DNA of 14,843 nt from Coriobacteriaceae bacterium (lineage in GTDB: Bacteria > Actinomycetota > Coriobacteriia > Coriobacteriales > Atopobiaceae). Made by a program: the position numbers and the translations under genes. Positions 1-6,013 of the stretch are shown piece after piece. Numbering within the stretch: position 1 is the stretch's first letter; each line of letters opens with the position of its first letter. Under the pieces are notes generated by a model, which was not told where the DNA came from, searched no databases, and saw only the letters and a program-made list of their open reading frames with translations. The stretch lies in NCBI GenBank assembly GCA_004557505.1, contig SFGZ01000019.1, forward strand, positions 1 through 14,843. The letters run 5' to 3'.

Positions 1-195
1 GCCGTAGGACACGTGGCCCCCGCCCACGACGGTCCCCGTCACGCGGGCGGTGCGCGGGTCCCGCGCGCCCCACCGCGAGCGTATGCGCGCCGCCACGGCG
101 AGGAGGGCGACGCCGACGGCGACCATGGCTATCCCGACGACCAGCGTGACCATCGGAGCGTTAGGGATGGCCGTGTACGTGACCTTCCAGTGCAT
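1..195 (-). CDS. Partial DUF3592-like membrane protein (N-terminus only)
   Basis: The first 65 codons of a gene running off the left edge. ATG at 195-193 is preceded by a very strong ribosome site (AAGGAGG, read on the minus strand at 206-200). The protein starts MHWKVTYTAIPNAPMVTLVV, with one hydrophobic segment at about residues 12-36, followed by a basic stretch (RIRSRWGARDPRTAR) and then VTGTVVGGGHVSYG. One N-terminal helix, a positive cytosolic edge, then a 'vtGtVv' beta strand is the usual opening of DUF3592 proteins; that family call rests on pattern memory and a short fragment. It is the last visible gene of the minus-strand LXG module, 103 bp after the preceding stop. A membrane protein there could be an immunity protein or an unrelated neighbour; the fragment cannot decide. 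Confidence 0.66.
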   Translation of the reverse strand, partial: MHWKVTYTAIPNAPMVTLVVGIAMVAVGVALLAVAARIRSRWGARDPRTARVTGTVVGGGHVSYG

Positions 196-298
196 GTCTC
201 CTCCTTCTTGCTCCGGCCCCGGCCGATCTCCCCATCGCTGTCGCTTCGGCCATGGGCACGACGTCGGGGCCGCCGATGATGGCAGGCGCAGCCTCTTG

Positions 299-637
299 TC
301 AGCCGGGTGCAGAGGCCTGCCGCGACTGCCTGCCGAGCTGGTCGTACGCTCCCTCAAGCTCCCTCATGAGGCGACTCCGCTCCTGCCGGATGCGGTCGGA
401 GAGCTCAAGAAGCTCCGTCGGGCAGCCCCGCCCGAGTTCGAGCGCATCGGACTCGATGTCCGCCAGGGTGAGGTCCCCTGCGCGGCGAACGCCGTCCTGG
501 ACCTCCGAGAGGCACTCCATGGCGCGGGCCATCTGCTCGAGCCGGGCCTCGTCGGGGCCCTGCCGCCCGGGCTGTGCGTGCGCGTCTTTCCCAACGGCGC
601 CTCCCGGCAGCGCCTTGTCCATGTGTTTCCCCGGCAC
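299..637 (-). CDS. Small charged helical protein of LXG module (possible DUF3958-like partner)
   Basis: A 112-residue soluble protein with no signal peptide or membrane segment. The N-terminal 30 residues are Gly/Pro/Gln-rich; residues 30-105 are predicted helical with heptad-like spacing (LEQMARAMECLSEV, then LLELSDRIRQERSRLMRELE). Size, charge and C-terminal coiled coil resemble the small partners that accompany LXG effectors (DUF3958/DUF5082 type), but no diagnostic motif is visible, so this is inference. The start is uncertain: GTG at 637 has AGGGGG nine bases upstream, overlapping the end of the DUF4176 gene; ATG at 622 (MDKALPGG) is preceded by GGGGA. It begins 13 bp after the DUF4176 stop, so co-transcription is very likely. 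It lies downstream of the effector rather than upstream, unlike the candidate partners in the other module. Confidence 0.72.
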   Translation of the reverse strand: MPGKHMDKALPGGAVGKDAHAQPGRQGPDEARLEQMARAMECLSEVQDGVRRAGDLTLADIESDALELGRGCPTELLELSDRIRQERSRLMRELEGAYDQLGRQSRQASAPG

Positions 638-650
638 TTCCCAGCGCCCC

Positions 651-950
651 CTATCGCGCCGCTATGTGGCCGTCCTCGTCGACGTAGAGCTCTCCCAGCC
701 CGCCGAGCCTCCTCTTGAAGAGGAGCTCCTCCTCGTCCTGGAAGCCGATGAAGAAGACCGTGTCGATGGCGTCGTGGTCGAAGAAGTACAGGCCGTCCGG
801 GCTTGTGAGCCCCTCGGGGAAAAGACAGCCGGAGTAGTCGTAGATCCTGCTGTCCCCGGCCCTCGCCTGGATTCGGCCGGTGACCATAAGCCGCTTGTTG
901 CCGTCCTTGAGGAGGATGACGGACCCGAGTGGGAGAAGGTTCTCGTACAT
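651..950 (-). CDS. DUF4176 family protein, type VII secretion-associated
   Basis: A 99-residue protein beginning MYENLLPLGSVILLKDGNKR and continuing through RLMVTGRIQ, YDYSGCLFPEG, YFFDHDAIDTVFFIGFQDEEE. This series (LLPLGSVxLLKxGxKRLMxxG near the start, YDYxGxxxPEG in the middle, F(N/D)HDxI and a GFQDEEE segment) is the DUF4176 pattern, and the length matches the family. DUF4176 genes are known mainly from LXG/ESX gene clusters of Firmicutes, where their role is not established. Here the gene sits 55 bp downstream of the LXG effector and 13 bp upstream of the next small gene, the expected company. The start is ATG at 950-948; the best ribosome site (AAAGGA) lies about 12 bases upstream, somewhat far. 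There is no signal peptide or membrane helix, so it should act in the cytosol. Confidence 0.86.
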   Translation of the reverse strand: MYENLLPLGSVILLKDGNKRLMVTGRIQARAGDSRIYDYSGCLFPEGLTSPDGLYFFDHDAIDTVFFIGFQDEEELLFKRRLGGLGELYVDEDGHIAAR

Positions 951-1005
951 TGCAGAGATCAGTCCTTTCGAAACGGAGGCCTACGTTGTCCCGCGTCCCG
1001 TGATT

Positions 1006-2442
1006 CTAGTGGAAGACGCTGTTCCAGGCCTTGATGGCAAAGTCGCCGAGGGCGCCGGGGAACCCGCTCCAGTCGACGTTCACGGAGACGCCGGCGCCGA
1101 GCCCGAGGCCCGCGCCAATCTCGAAGTTCGCGGAGTGTCTCGTGACCTCCCCGCCACCCTTGAAGCCTGCGCCTCCGGCATCACCTTCCACCTTGACGTC
1201 GACCTTGATGCCCATGAGCGTGACGCCGCCAGAGACGCTCCCCTTGACGGCGTAGGTCTCGGCCTTCGCCTTTGCGCTGATGCCGTCTGCACCTACGGAC
1301 GCCTGGGCAGAGAGGTCGGCGGTCAACACCTTCCCCTCCGCCTTGGCGTGGACGTTGTTCTCCTCGGAGCCGTAGCTGGCCTTTCCCGAGGCCTCGAGAA
1401 ATGATACGGACGCGCTCGCCTTCGCGAGGAGGTTGGGGTTGACCTTCCCGTCCTCGTCGAAGATCCCGCCGCCAAGCTCCCCCTTGGCCGATGCGGAACC
1501 GACCTTGACGTCGGCCTCGGCGCTGCCCCTGCCGGCGCGCATCTCGCCGTGCCCGTGCGCACCGCTGAGCTCGGCCTCGATATATGCGGACTCGTCGCAC
1601 TTCGGCTTGCCGTCCTTGCCGAAGGTGTGCTTGAACTTGCCGGATGTGCCAGCGCGTACGGTGACGTTGCGAAATCCTCCCGATAGCTTGCCGCTGGCGA
1701 CCCCGTCCCCAAGAGAAAGCTCTTGGGGCGAGATGCTGCCATGAAAGAGCTCTTGCTTGGGGTTGGTGAAGGCGTTGACCACGAACCCGCCAAGCGCATA
1801 GGGCAGCTCCTGGGGGACGAGCGGGGAGAGGTACGCCTCCAGTCCCGTGAGGCCCCAGGACCCCGTCTGGTTGTAACGGCCGACCGCCTCGTCCGAGACG
1901 CCCAGCTGGCGCCGGTCGACGCTGTCGTAGTAGCCCTGGGCCTCGGCCTCGTACTCCTCGAAGCGCCGCAGGACGAGCTCGTAGTGGGTGATCCTCGAGT
2001 TCTGGGCCTCGATGAGGCTGTCGTAGTAGGAGTAGATGGCACCGAGTCTTATGGGGCACACCAGCTCGATCAGGCTGGCGCTTCGAAGCGCCTCCGACTG
2101 CTCGCGCCTCAGCGAGTCGACGCTCTCCCGCGCCTCGTCGATGCGCTGCTGGGCGACGTCGGTGTCGAGGACCCCCGGGCTCGTCTCGGGGAGCCCCGCC
2201 ACCGCGGAGGAGTTGCTCCTCTCCGCTTCCTTAAGTGAAGAGTAGAACGCCTTCTGCGCGTAGAGCACGGGGACCTGCCCCCGGATCCTCGAGACGAGCG
2301 CATCAGACGCCACGCCCGAGAAGCCGACGAGCGCCATGCGGGAGAACTTGTCTATCTCCGCCTGGCAGCGGCCGATCTGCTCCTCGAGCCTCGAGGCGTT
2401 GGAGTCGAGCACGCCGGTGGCCTCCGCCTTCACTATCCTCAT
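1006..2442 (-). CDS. LXG-type T7SS effector with alternating Gly/Ala/Lys-rich C-terminal half
   Basis: A 478-residue protein, start MRIVKAEATG. Residues 1-210 are helical and carry a literal LXG element (L38-V39-G40 in MALVGFSGVASDALVSR), as in LXG effectors, whose N-terminal helical domain is the T7SS targeting part. Residues 155-215 include YELVLRRFEEYE and the loop GRYNQTGSWGLTGLEAYL. From about residue 245 the chain becomes an alternating polar/apolar pattern rich in Gly, Ala, Ser, Lys (KASASVSFLEASGKASYG and similar), ending with EIGAGLGLGAGVSVNVDWSG. Such regions are familiar from LXG proteins, often before a toxin domain; here no toxin domain follows. The ATG at 2442 is chosen because it overlaps the upstream stop (ATGA) and GGGGGCGG precedes it; an open frame continues upstream but looks non-coding. 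No signal peptide. Export by a T7SS is inferred. Confidence 0.85.
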   Translation of the reverse strand: MRIVKAEATGVLDSNASRLEEQIGRCQAEIDKFSRMALVGFSGVASDALVSRIRGQVPVLYAQKAFYSSLKEAERSNSSAVAGLPETSPGVLDTDVAQQRIDEARESVDSLRREQSEALRSASLIELVCPIRLGAIYSYYDSLIEAQNSRITHYELVLRRFEEYEAEAQGYYDSVDRRQLGVSDEAVGRYNQTGSWGLTGLEAYLSPLVPQELPYALGGFVVNAFTNPKQELFHGSISPQELSLGDGVASGKLSGGFRNVTVRAGTSGKFKHTFGKDGKPKCDESAYIEAELSGAHGHGEMRAGRGSAEADVKVGSASAKGELGGGIFDEDGKVNPNLLAKASASVSFLEASGKASYGSEENNVHAKAEGKVLTADLSAQASVGADGISAKAKAETYAVKGSVSGGVTLMGIKVDVKVEGDAGGAGFKGGGEVTRHSANFEIGAGLGLGAGVSVNVDWSGFPGALGDFAIKAWNSVFH

Positions 2443-2690
2443 TGCCGACCGCCCCCGGCAGCGGCACCGCGCCCGCCCGCCGTGGCGCCGGGGACGCCCG
2501 GAAGCCGGAAGGCCGCCTTCTCGTCCGCCAGCCGCAGGGTGCCGTAAAGCCGGCCGATCGCCCCGGCGTCCCTCTCGACCGTCTTGCCCCACTCGGACAG
2601 GGACCGGGCCATCTGGGCGCATATCCCGTCGTGGGTGCCGCTCGCGGCAACGGGGAGGACGCCGGAGATCTCGCCTATGGAAAACGACAT
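2439..2690 (-). CDS. DUF3130/TIGR04197-like small partner of the LXG effector, probably 5'-frameshifted
   Basis: As annotated, 83 residues from ATG at 2690: MSFSIGEISGVLPVAASGTH, then a helical segment ending VERDAGAIGRLYGTLRLADEKAAF, then a Gly/Ala-rich tail. The small size, two-helix appearance, C-terminal 'I..ly..l...D' rhythm and the ATGA overlap with the LXG effector resemble DUF3130/TIGR04197 proteins, which bind LXG N-termini and help target them to T7SS. The annotated ATG has only a weak ribosome site (GGCGAGG), while coding-like sequence continues upstream in frame (EAAAQQGIAEVWQGEADY) to a TGA at 2759-2757. A well-placed ATG with GGGGAGGGG at 2767 is one base out of frame. The intact protein was therefore probably about 109 residues; see the separate entry for the shift site. 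If the shift is real, the operon's first gene is impaired. Confidence 0.7.
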   Translation of the reverse strand: MSFSIGEISGVLPVAASGTHDGICAQMARSLSEWGKTVERDAGAIGRLYGTLRLADEKAAFRLPGVPGATAGGRGAAAGGGRQ

Positions 2691-2767
2691 GTAGTCGGCC
2701 TCGCCCTGCCAGACCTCCGCGATCCCCTGCTGGGCCGCGGCCTCGCTCCCCGAATTTCACCCGACAT
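2691..2767 (-). other. Probable 5' coding extension separated by a one-base frameshift
   Basis: Read on the minus strand, ATG at 2767-2765 follows GGGGAGGGGTGTGGCAG and opens MSGEIRG, but that frame soon becomes Arg/Pro-rich and stops after 30 codons (TAG at 2677-2675). One additional G in the GGGG run at 2751-2748 would join MSGEIRG to SEAAAQQGIAEVWQGEADYM and the whole downstream gene, giving 109 residues. 'MSGEIRGSEAAAQQ' resembles the start of DUF3130/TIGR04197 proteins far better than the internal ATG does. The cause may be sequencing error in a homopolymer, a real mutation, or phase variation. Confidence 0.6.
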
Positions 2768-2835
2768 CTGCCACACCCCTCCCCGGAGTACGCCGAGAGA
2801 CACTCGCACCGCTATGGGAACCATGACAGCACGAT

Positions 2836-2903
2836 ATTGCTATTCTGACATTTTTCTTTAATCATGGTGACGGAGAAGTGTAGAAATAGTAGAACATAGC
2901 AAT
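2836..2903. repeat. Spaced inverted repeat ATTGCTAT / ATAGCAAT in the divergent promoter region
   Basis: ATTGCTAT at 2836-2843 and its exact reverse complement ATAGCAAT at 2896-2903 are 52 bases apart. With flanks, both arms read ATTGCTAT(nn)TTCT-like in their own direction. The arms bracket the plus-strand promoter candidate and overlap the minus-strand one, a layout suited to a regulator serving both operons. An 8-base match could also be chance in AT-rich DNA. Confidence 0.35.
2867..2895 (+). promoter_or_regulatory. Candidate promoter for the plus-strand kinase operon
   Basis: GTGACG (2867-2872), a 17-base spacer and TAGAAC (2890-2895) match sigma-70-type boxes at 4 of 6 positions each. 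Transcription would start near 2902, about 70 nt before the first gene. Its downstream box overlaps the minus-strand candidate, so the two promoters could exclude one another. Tandem TAGAAATAG/TAGAACATAG (2881-2899) covers the same bases and could be an operator. Assigned by eye only. Confidence 0.33.
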
Positions 2904-2921
2904 GACCCTAGACATTAACAA
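2893..2921 (-). promoter_or_regulatory. Candidate promoter for the minus-strand LXG module
   Basis: On the minus strand TTGTTA (2921-2916), a 17-base spacer and TATGTT (2898-2893) match a sigma-70-type promoter at 4 of 6 positions in each box. The site lies in a strikingly AT-rich patch between divergent operons and would give a 5' leader of about 120 nt. Assigned by eye only. Confidence 0.35.
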
Positions 2922-2971
2922 AAGTGTAGCATGGGCAACGTACCAGCATATTCAGTTAGGAAGGACGTCCG

Positions 2972-3658
2972 ATGAGTACCAGCTACTCCGTTCACGTGGA
3001 CCTTGGGACCTTCAAGCAGATGTTCGTCGCGCAGAACTCCAATCTAATGCGCGTTTCCGGCATCATCCTGGCCGTTGTGGGTGGCCTCGGCTCTGCCCTC
3101 TTGGTAAGTATGGGAGGCCTCTTCGAGCTGCCTGAGGTGACGCTTGGGCTTCTCGCGCTGTTTGCGCTTGGGCTTCTGCTCGCCGTCCATCCCGTGATGT
3201 CACTCTCTGGCAGAAAGGGCGTGGTGCAGAGCTGGTTCTCCAGGCACGGCGAGGCCCAGGCGTCCATGCTTCCCCTGTCTGCGCTCTCATGCGACTACCA
3301 GGTGAGCATTGAGGACTACGGCTTTGTTGAGACCTCCTCCTCCACGGTCAACCGCATCCCCTGGTTTGTGCTCTCTGGCAAGACGGCCAAGGTGCCCGGC
3401 GGCGTCTGCTTCCTCAGGGACAAGGGCAAGGACGGCTCTGCCATCTACAACCTCATCGGCATCAACTGGGCCTTTAGGAACGAGGACGTGAACGGCCTGC
3501 TGTTCGTCCCCAGCGATGCCGCCACCCCCGAGCTCCTCCAGCTCATCTCCTCGAGGGTCCGGGAGTCCCGCGCAACCTACGGAGGCCGCAAGGGTGCCGA
3601 GCGGGCCAAGCACGATGATGGCCTTGCCGAGTGGATGCTGGGGCCCAAGACGGCGTAG
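2972..3658 (+). CDS. Two-helix membrane protein, YcxB-like
   Basis: A 228-residue protein. ATG at 2972 has AGGAAGG seven bases upstream, so the start is secure. The N-terminal 25 residues are polar (MSTSYSVHVDLGTFKQMF), then come two membrane helices at about 27-47 (VSGIILAVVGGLGSALLVSM) and 54-75 (PEVTLGLLALFALGLLLAV). From about 105 a beta-rich cytosolic part follows (CDYQVSIEDYGFVETSSS, RIPWFVLSGKTAKVPGGVCF), with a charged C-terminal tail. Two helices plus a small PH-like beta domain with a conserved Trp is the shape of YcxB-like proteins; the assignment is by pattern and the family has no well-defined function. It is the first gene of the plus-strand operon, 46 bp before the kinase gene, so it may be a membrane accessory of the kinase pathway. 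Confidence 0.8.
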   Translation: MSTSYSVHVDLGTFKQMFVAQNSNLMRVSGIILAVVGGLGSALLVSMGGLFELPEVTLGLLALFALGLLLAVHPVMSLSGRKGVVQSWFSRHGEAQASMLPLSALSCDYQVSIEDYGFVETSSSTVNRIPWFVLSGKTAKVPGGVCFLRDKGKDGSAIYNLIGINWAFRNEDVNGLLFVPSDAATPELLQLISSRVRESRATYGGRKGAERAKHDDGLAEWMLGPKTA

Positions 3659-3704
3659 CGGGCGAGGAAGAGCCAGTCAAGATGCAGAGAGGGGTTGCGC
3701 TGCC

Positions 3705-5480
3705 GTGAGTGTCCCGTCTAACCAAGCGATGCCTGTCGACAAAGCCCAGGATGCCCCACGGGCGGGAATGGTCGTTGGCGGCAGGTACCAGCTCCTCACA
3801 GTCATCGGCACGGGCGGCATGTCCACCGTCTACCTGGCGCTTGACAAGGTGCTTAACAAGCAGTGGGCTGCCAAGGAGATCAGGCGCGTCGAAGATCCCC
3901 AGATGCGGGACCTCATCGTGAAGAGCATCGTAACCGAAGCCAACATGATCAAGCGCTTTGATCACCCGGCCATCCCGCGTATCGTGGACATTGTCGACGA
4001 TGCGGGAACCCTCTACGTGATCATGGACTACGTTGAGGGGCACGCGCTTGAGAGCATCCTCGAGACCATGGGGCCGCAGCCGGAGGATGCGGTGGCAGAC
4101 TGGGCAATCCAGCTCTGTGATGTCCTGGAGTACCTGCACCAGCTTGACCCGCCCATTATCTATCGCGACATGAAGCCCTCGAACGTGATGCTCAGGCCCA
4201 ACGGCAGCGTCTCAGTCATTGACTTTGGCATTGCTCGTGAGCTCCACCGGGACGGGGGGAGCGGAGGGCCCGAGGATGAGGACCTTCTCGGCACGCGGGG
4301 CTATGCTCCCCCCGAGCAGGCCGACCCCAATTGCGAAACCGATGCGCGCTCGGATGTCTACTCGCTGGGCGCGACGATGTTCTCCCTGCTCACCGGCAAG
4401 AATCCGGCTGACATGCCCGAGGGCTTGCCGCCCGTGCGGCAGATATGCCCGGAGCTCTCGGCTGGCATCGAGCTTGTCATTGCCCGCGCGACCCAACCCG
4501 ATCCCAAGGATCGCTACGCGGACTGCGCCGAGATGGCGCACGCCATCATGCACCGCTCTGACGAGGACGAGAGGCGGAGGGTTGCCCTTGGGCGCACGTG
4601 GAAGCGGTTCGTGGGGCTTGCCGTTGTGGCGTGCATTGCCCTTGCCATGGGAATCGTTGGCACCACGGGCCGGATTGTCATGACCAACGGCGACTACGAC
4701 CACTGGATGGAGGTTGGCAGGCAGAGCTCGAGCACAAGCGAGGCGGTGGCAGCCTACGAGCGGGCAGCCCAGATCAAGCCTGGTGAAACCGGTGCCTACA
4801 AGGGCCTTGTCGGGCGGTTCCGCGATAACGGCTCGTTCACAACTGACGAGGAGGCGCAGTTGAGGCTGGCGCTTCTTCCCAACCTTGCTCAGGTGAGCTC
4901 CTCGAAGGACTATGCGGACCTTGCCTTCGACATCGGCAAGCTGTACTGGTACGAATTTGGCGTCGACCCATCCGAGGCGGCGTCGCTCGACCGAAGCACG
5001 CAGCTTGAGGGGCGCTCGGCGCGCATTAGGGCGGCAGGCGAATGGATGCGTGCCGCAGCAAGCGACCCAAGCTACGAGAATCACGACATCGCCCAGGTCT
5101 ACGCCGACATCGCGGACTTCAACTCCAACATAGTCCCGCTCATCAACGAGGGGTCTGACCAGGGGGTCTACAGCCCCTACTTCTCCAACCTCCAGACGCT
5201 CGTCTCCTCCATGGCAAACTCCGAGAACGATGTCATGAAGCTCGAGACCGCCAACCTGGTGCTCGACTCCCTCACCACGTATCCGCGCAAGTTTCGTGCC
5301 GATGGCATCTCGGAGGATGACATGCATGCGGTCGCCGGAGACGCGCGCCAGCTTGCGGAGGGCGTTTTCCCCACCACGGCGCTTCTCGACGCGGAGCGCG
5401 CGGGCGCGCTGAGCACGGCAGATGGCGTTGACCAGGCAATCGCTGACTCCTTTGTGGACGCAAGGACGGTGCAGCAATGA
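3705..5480 (+). CDS. Hanks-type Ser/Thr protein kinase with membrane segment and external TPR-like domain
   Basis: 591 residues from GTG at 3705 (AGAGGGG about 11 bases upstream); ATG at 3729 is an alternative. The kinase domain spans about 24-285: glycine loop GTGGMSTVY (35-43), catalytic Lys57 in AAKEI, YRDMKPSN (153-160, catalytic Asp155), DFG (173-175), GTRGYAPPEQ (196-205), and SDVYSLG. All residues needed for catalysis are present; the usual HRD motif is YRD. One membrane helix follows (about 302-322, FVGLAVVACIALAMG), then about 265 outside residues, largely helical, opening with a TPR-like unit (EAVAAYERAAQIKPGETGAY). PASTA repeats are absent, so this is not a muropeptide-sensing PknB/PrkC. 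The order kinase-helix-helical ectodomain recalls EssB of type VIIb systems, which carries an inactive pseudokinase, but this one looks active. The stop overlaps the next gene by ATGA, so coupling with the TTLL-repeat protein is expected. Confidence 0.92.
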   Translation: MSVPSNQAMPVDKAQDAPRAGMVVGGRYQLLTVIGTGGMSTVYLALDKVLNKQWAAKEIRRVEDPQMRDLIVKSIVTEANMIKRFDHPAIPRIVDIVDDAGTLYVIMDYVEGHALESILETMGPQPEDAVADWAIQLCDVLEYLHQLDPPIIYRDMKPSNVMLRPNGSVSVIDFGIARELHRDGGSGGPEDEDLLGTRGYAPPEQADPNCETDARSDVYSLGATMFSLLTGKNPADMPEGLPPVRQICPELSAGIELVIARATQPDPKDRYADCAEMAHAIMHRSDEDERRRVALGRTWKRFVGLAVVACIALAMGIVGTTGRIVMTNGDYDHWMEVGRQSSSTSEAVAAYERAAQIKPGETGAYKGLVGRFRDNGSFTTDEEAQLRLALLPNLAQVSSSKDYADLAFDIGKLYWYEFGVDPSEAASLDRSTQLEGRSARIRAAGEWMRAAASDPSYENHDIAQVYADIADFNSNIVPLINEGSDQGVYSPYFSNLQTLVSSMANSENDVMKLETANLVLDSLTTYPRKFRADGISEDDMHAVAGDARQLAEGVFPTTALLDAERAGALSTADGVDQAIADSFVDARTVQQ

Positions 5481-6013
5481 GTGCGCAGGCATTTGGTTTG
5501 ATCGAGGTAGTCGGGTATGCCTTGGCGGCGGTGTTTGCGGTGGCGGCTGGTGCCTACTACGCCACCCATCACGTTCGCGAGGTGCGGGGCGAACTCACGG
5601 GGGCAACGGCACGCGCCGCCATCCAGGAGATGCGCGAGAGGGGCGTGAGCCGCCTTGCCGGCGGAGCGCTTGCCACTCCGGGAGATGGCGCGGCTCCGTC
5701 CGAGGTGCCCAGCGGGAGCCTCCACGTGCGCTTCTTTGGCACTGGAGGCACTGGCGTGACGCGCAAGGCCGTCGTTGCCGAGGGGGCTGCCGGGCAAACC
5801 CAACGGACAAGTTCCGAGTCCGGCACAACGCTGCTCTCGGACGCCGCCGCGCCTCCCTCCGAGTCCGGCACAACGCTGCTCTCGGACGCCGCCGCGCCTC
5901 CCTCCGAGTACGGCACAACGCTGCTCTCGGACGCCGCCGGCGGCGCCCCGGACTCGGAGTCCATGACAACCCTGCTTGGAGGCGAGAGGCCAGATGGCTC
6001 GGATGGACGGTAA
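5477..6013 (+). CDS. Small membrane protein with four cytosolic TTLL motifs, candidate kinase substrate
   Basis: 178 residues; ATG at 5477 overlaps the kinase stop (ATGA). One membrane helix lies at about 7-30 (GLIEVVGYALAAVFAVAAGA). Acidic residues precede it and HHVREVRGE follows, so by the positive-inside rule the tail is cytosolic. A linker (about 35-110) is followed by an acidic low-complexity tail carrying GTTLLSDAA three times, at 116-124, 131-139 and 146-154, and a fourth MTTLLGGE at 163-170. Paired threonines in an acidic, disordered setting with a hydrophobic residue at +3 resemble sites phosphorylated by Hanks kinases and read by FHA domains (compare ETTSVF in GarA/OdhI). This tail and the kinase domain would share the cytosolic face. 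The role as a phospho-docking protein is inference; no homologous family is recognised. The 3' end overlaps the giant surface protein gene. Confidence 0.85.
   Translation: MSAQAFGLIEVVGYALAAVFAVAAGAYYATHHVREVRGELTGATARAAIQEMRERGVSRLAGGALATPGDGAAPSEVPSGSLHVRFFGTGGTGVTRKAVVAEGAAGQTQRTSSESGTTLLSDAAAPPSESGTTLLSDAAAPPSEYGTTLLSDAAGGAPDSESMTTLLGGERPDGSDGR
5813..5938 (+). repeat. 45-bp in-frame tandem repeat encoding SESGTTLLSDAAAPP
   Basis: Two full 45-bp units (5813-5857, 5858-5902) and a third of 36 bp (5903-5938). The first two are identical by eye, and the third differs by one early base (gagtac for gagtcc, giving Tyr for Ser) before diverging. Each unit encodes one TTLL motif. Near-identity at DNA level implies recent duplication, so copy number may vary between strains. 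A diverged fourth TTLL lies just downstream without DNA-level repeat identity. Confidence 0.93.

Noticed and set aside
2744..2756. WQG in the upstream extension taken as proof of a WXG100 protein
   Set aside because: In the restored protein the Trp falls near residue 20 rather than near 43, so the motif may be coincidental; the DUF3130-like reading fits better.
2443..2760. Upstream in-frame extension of the left LXG effector to 584 residues
   Set aside because: The extra 106 residues are Arg/Gly-rich out-of-frame sequence overlapping the DUF3130-like gene; the ATGA overlap supports the start at 2442.
3516..3704. Longer kinase N-terminus starting at 3516
   Set aside because: It lies inside the YcxB-like gene in another frame (Pro/Ser-rich). 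The GTG at 3705 comes after that gene's stop and has a ribosome-like site.
4212..5492. 426-codon open frame on the minus strand opposite the kinase
   Set aside because: The plus-strand kinase motifs are unambiguous; the antisense product has no recognisable motif and runs into the next gene.
5813..5938. Tandem 45-bp repeats as a CRISPR array
   Set aside because: Units are contiguous with no unique spacers, in frame within a coding gene.
5976..5993. TTG start at 5976 for the giant surface protein
   Set aside because: It has no ribosome site, and its codons overlap GGAGG, which itself serves the ATG at 5994.
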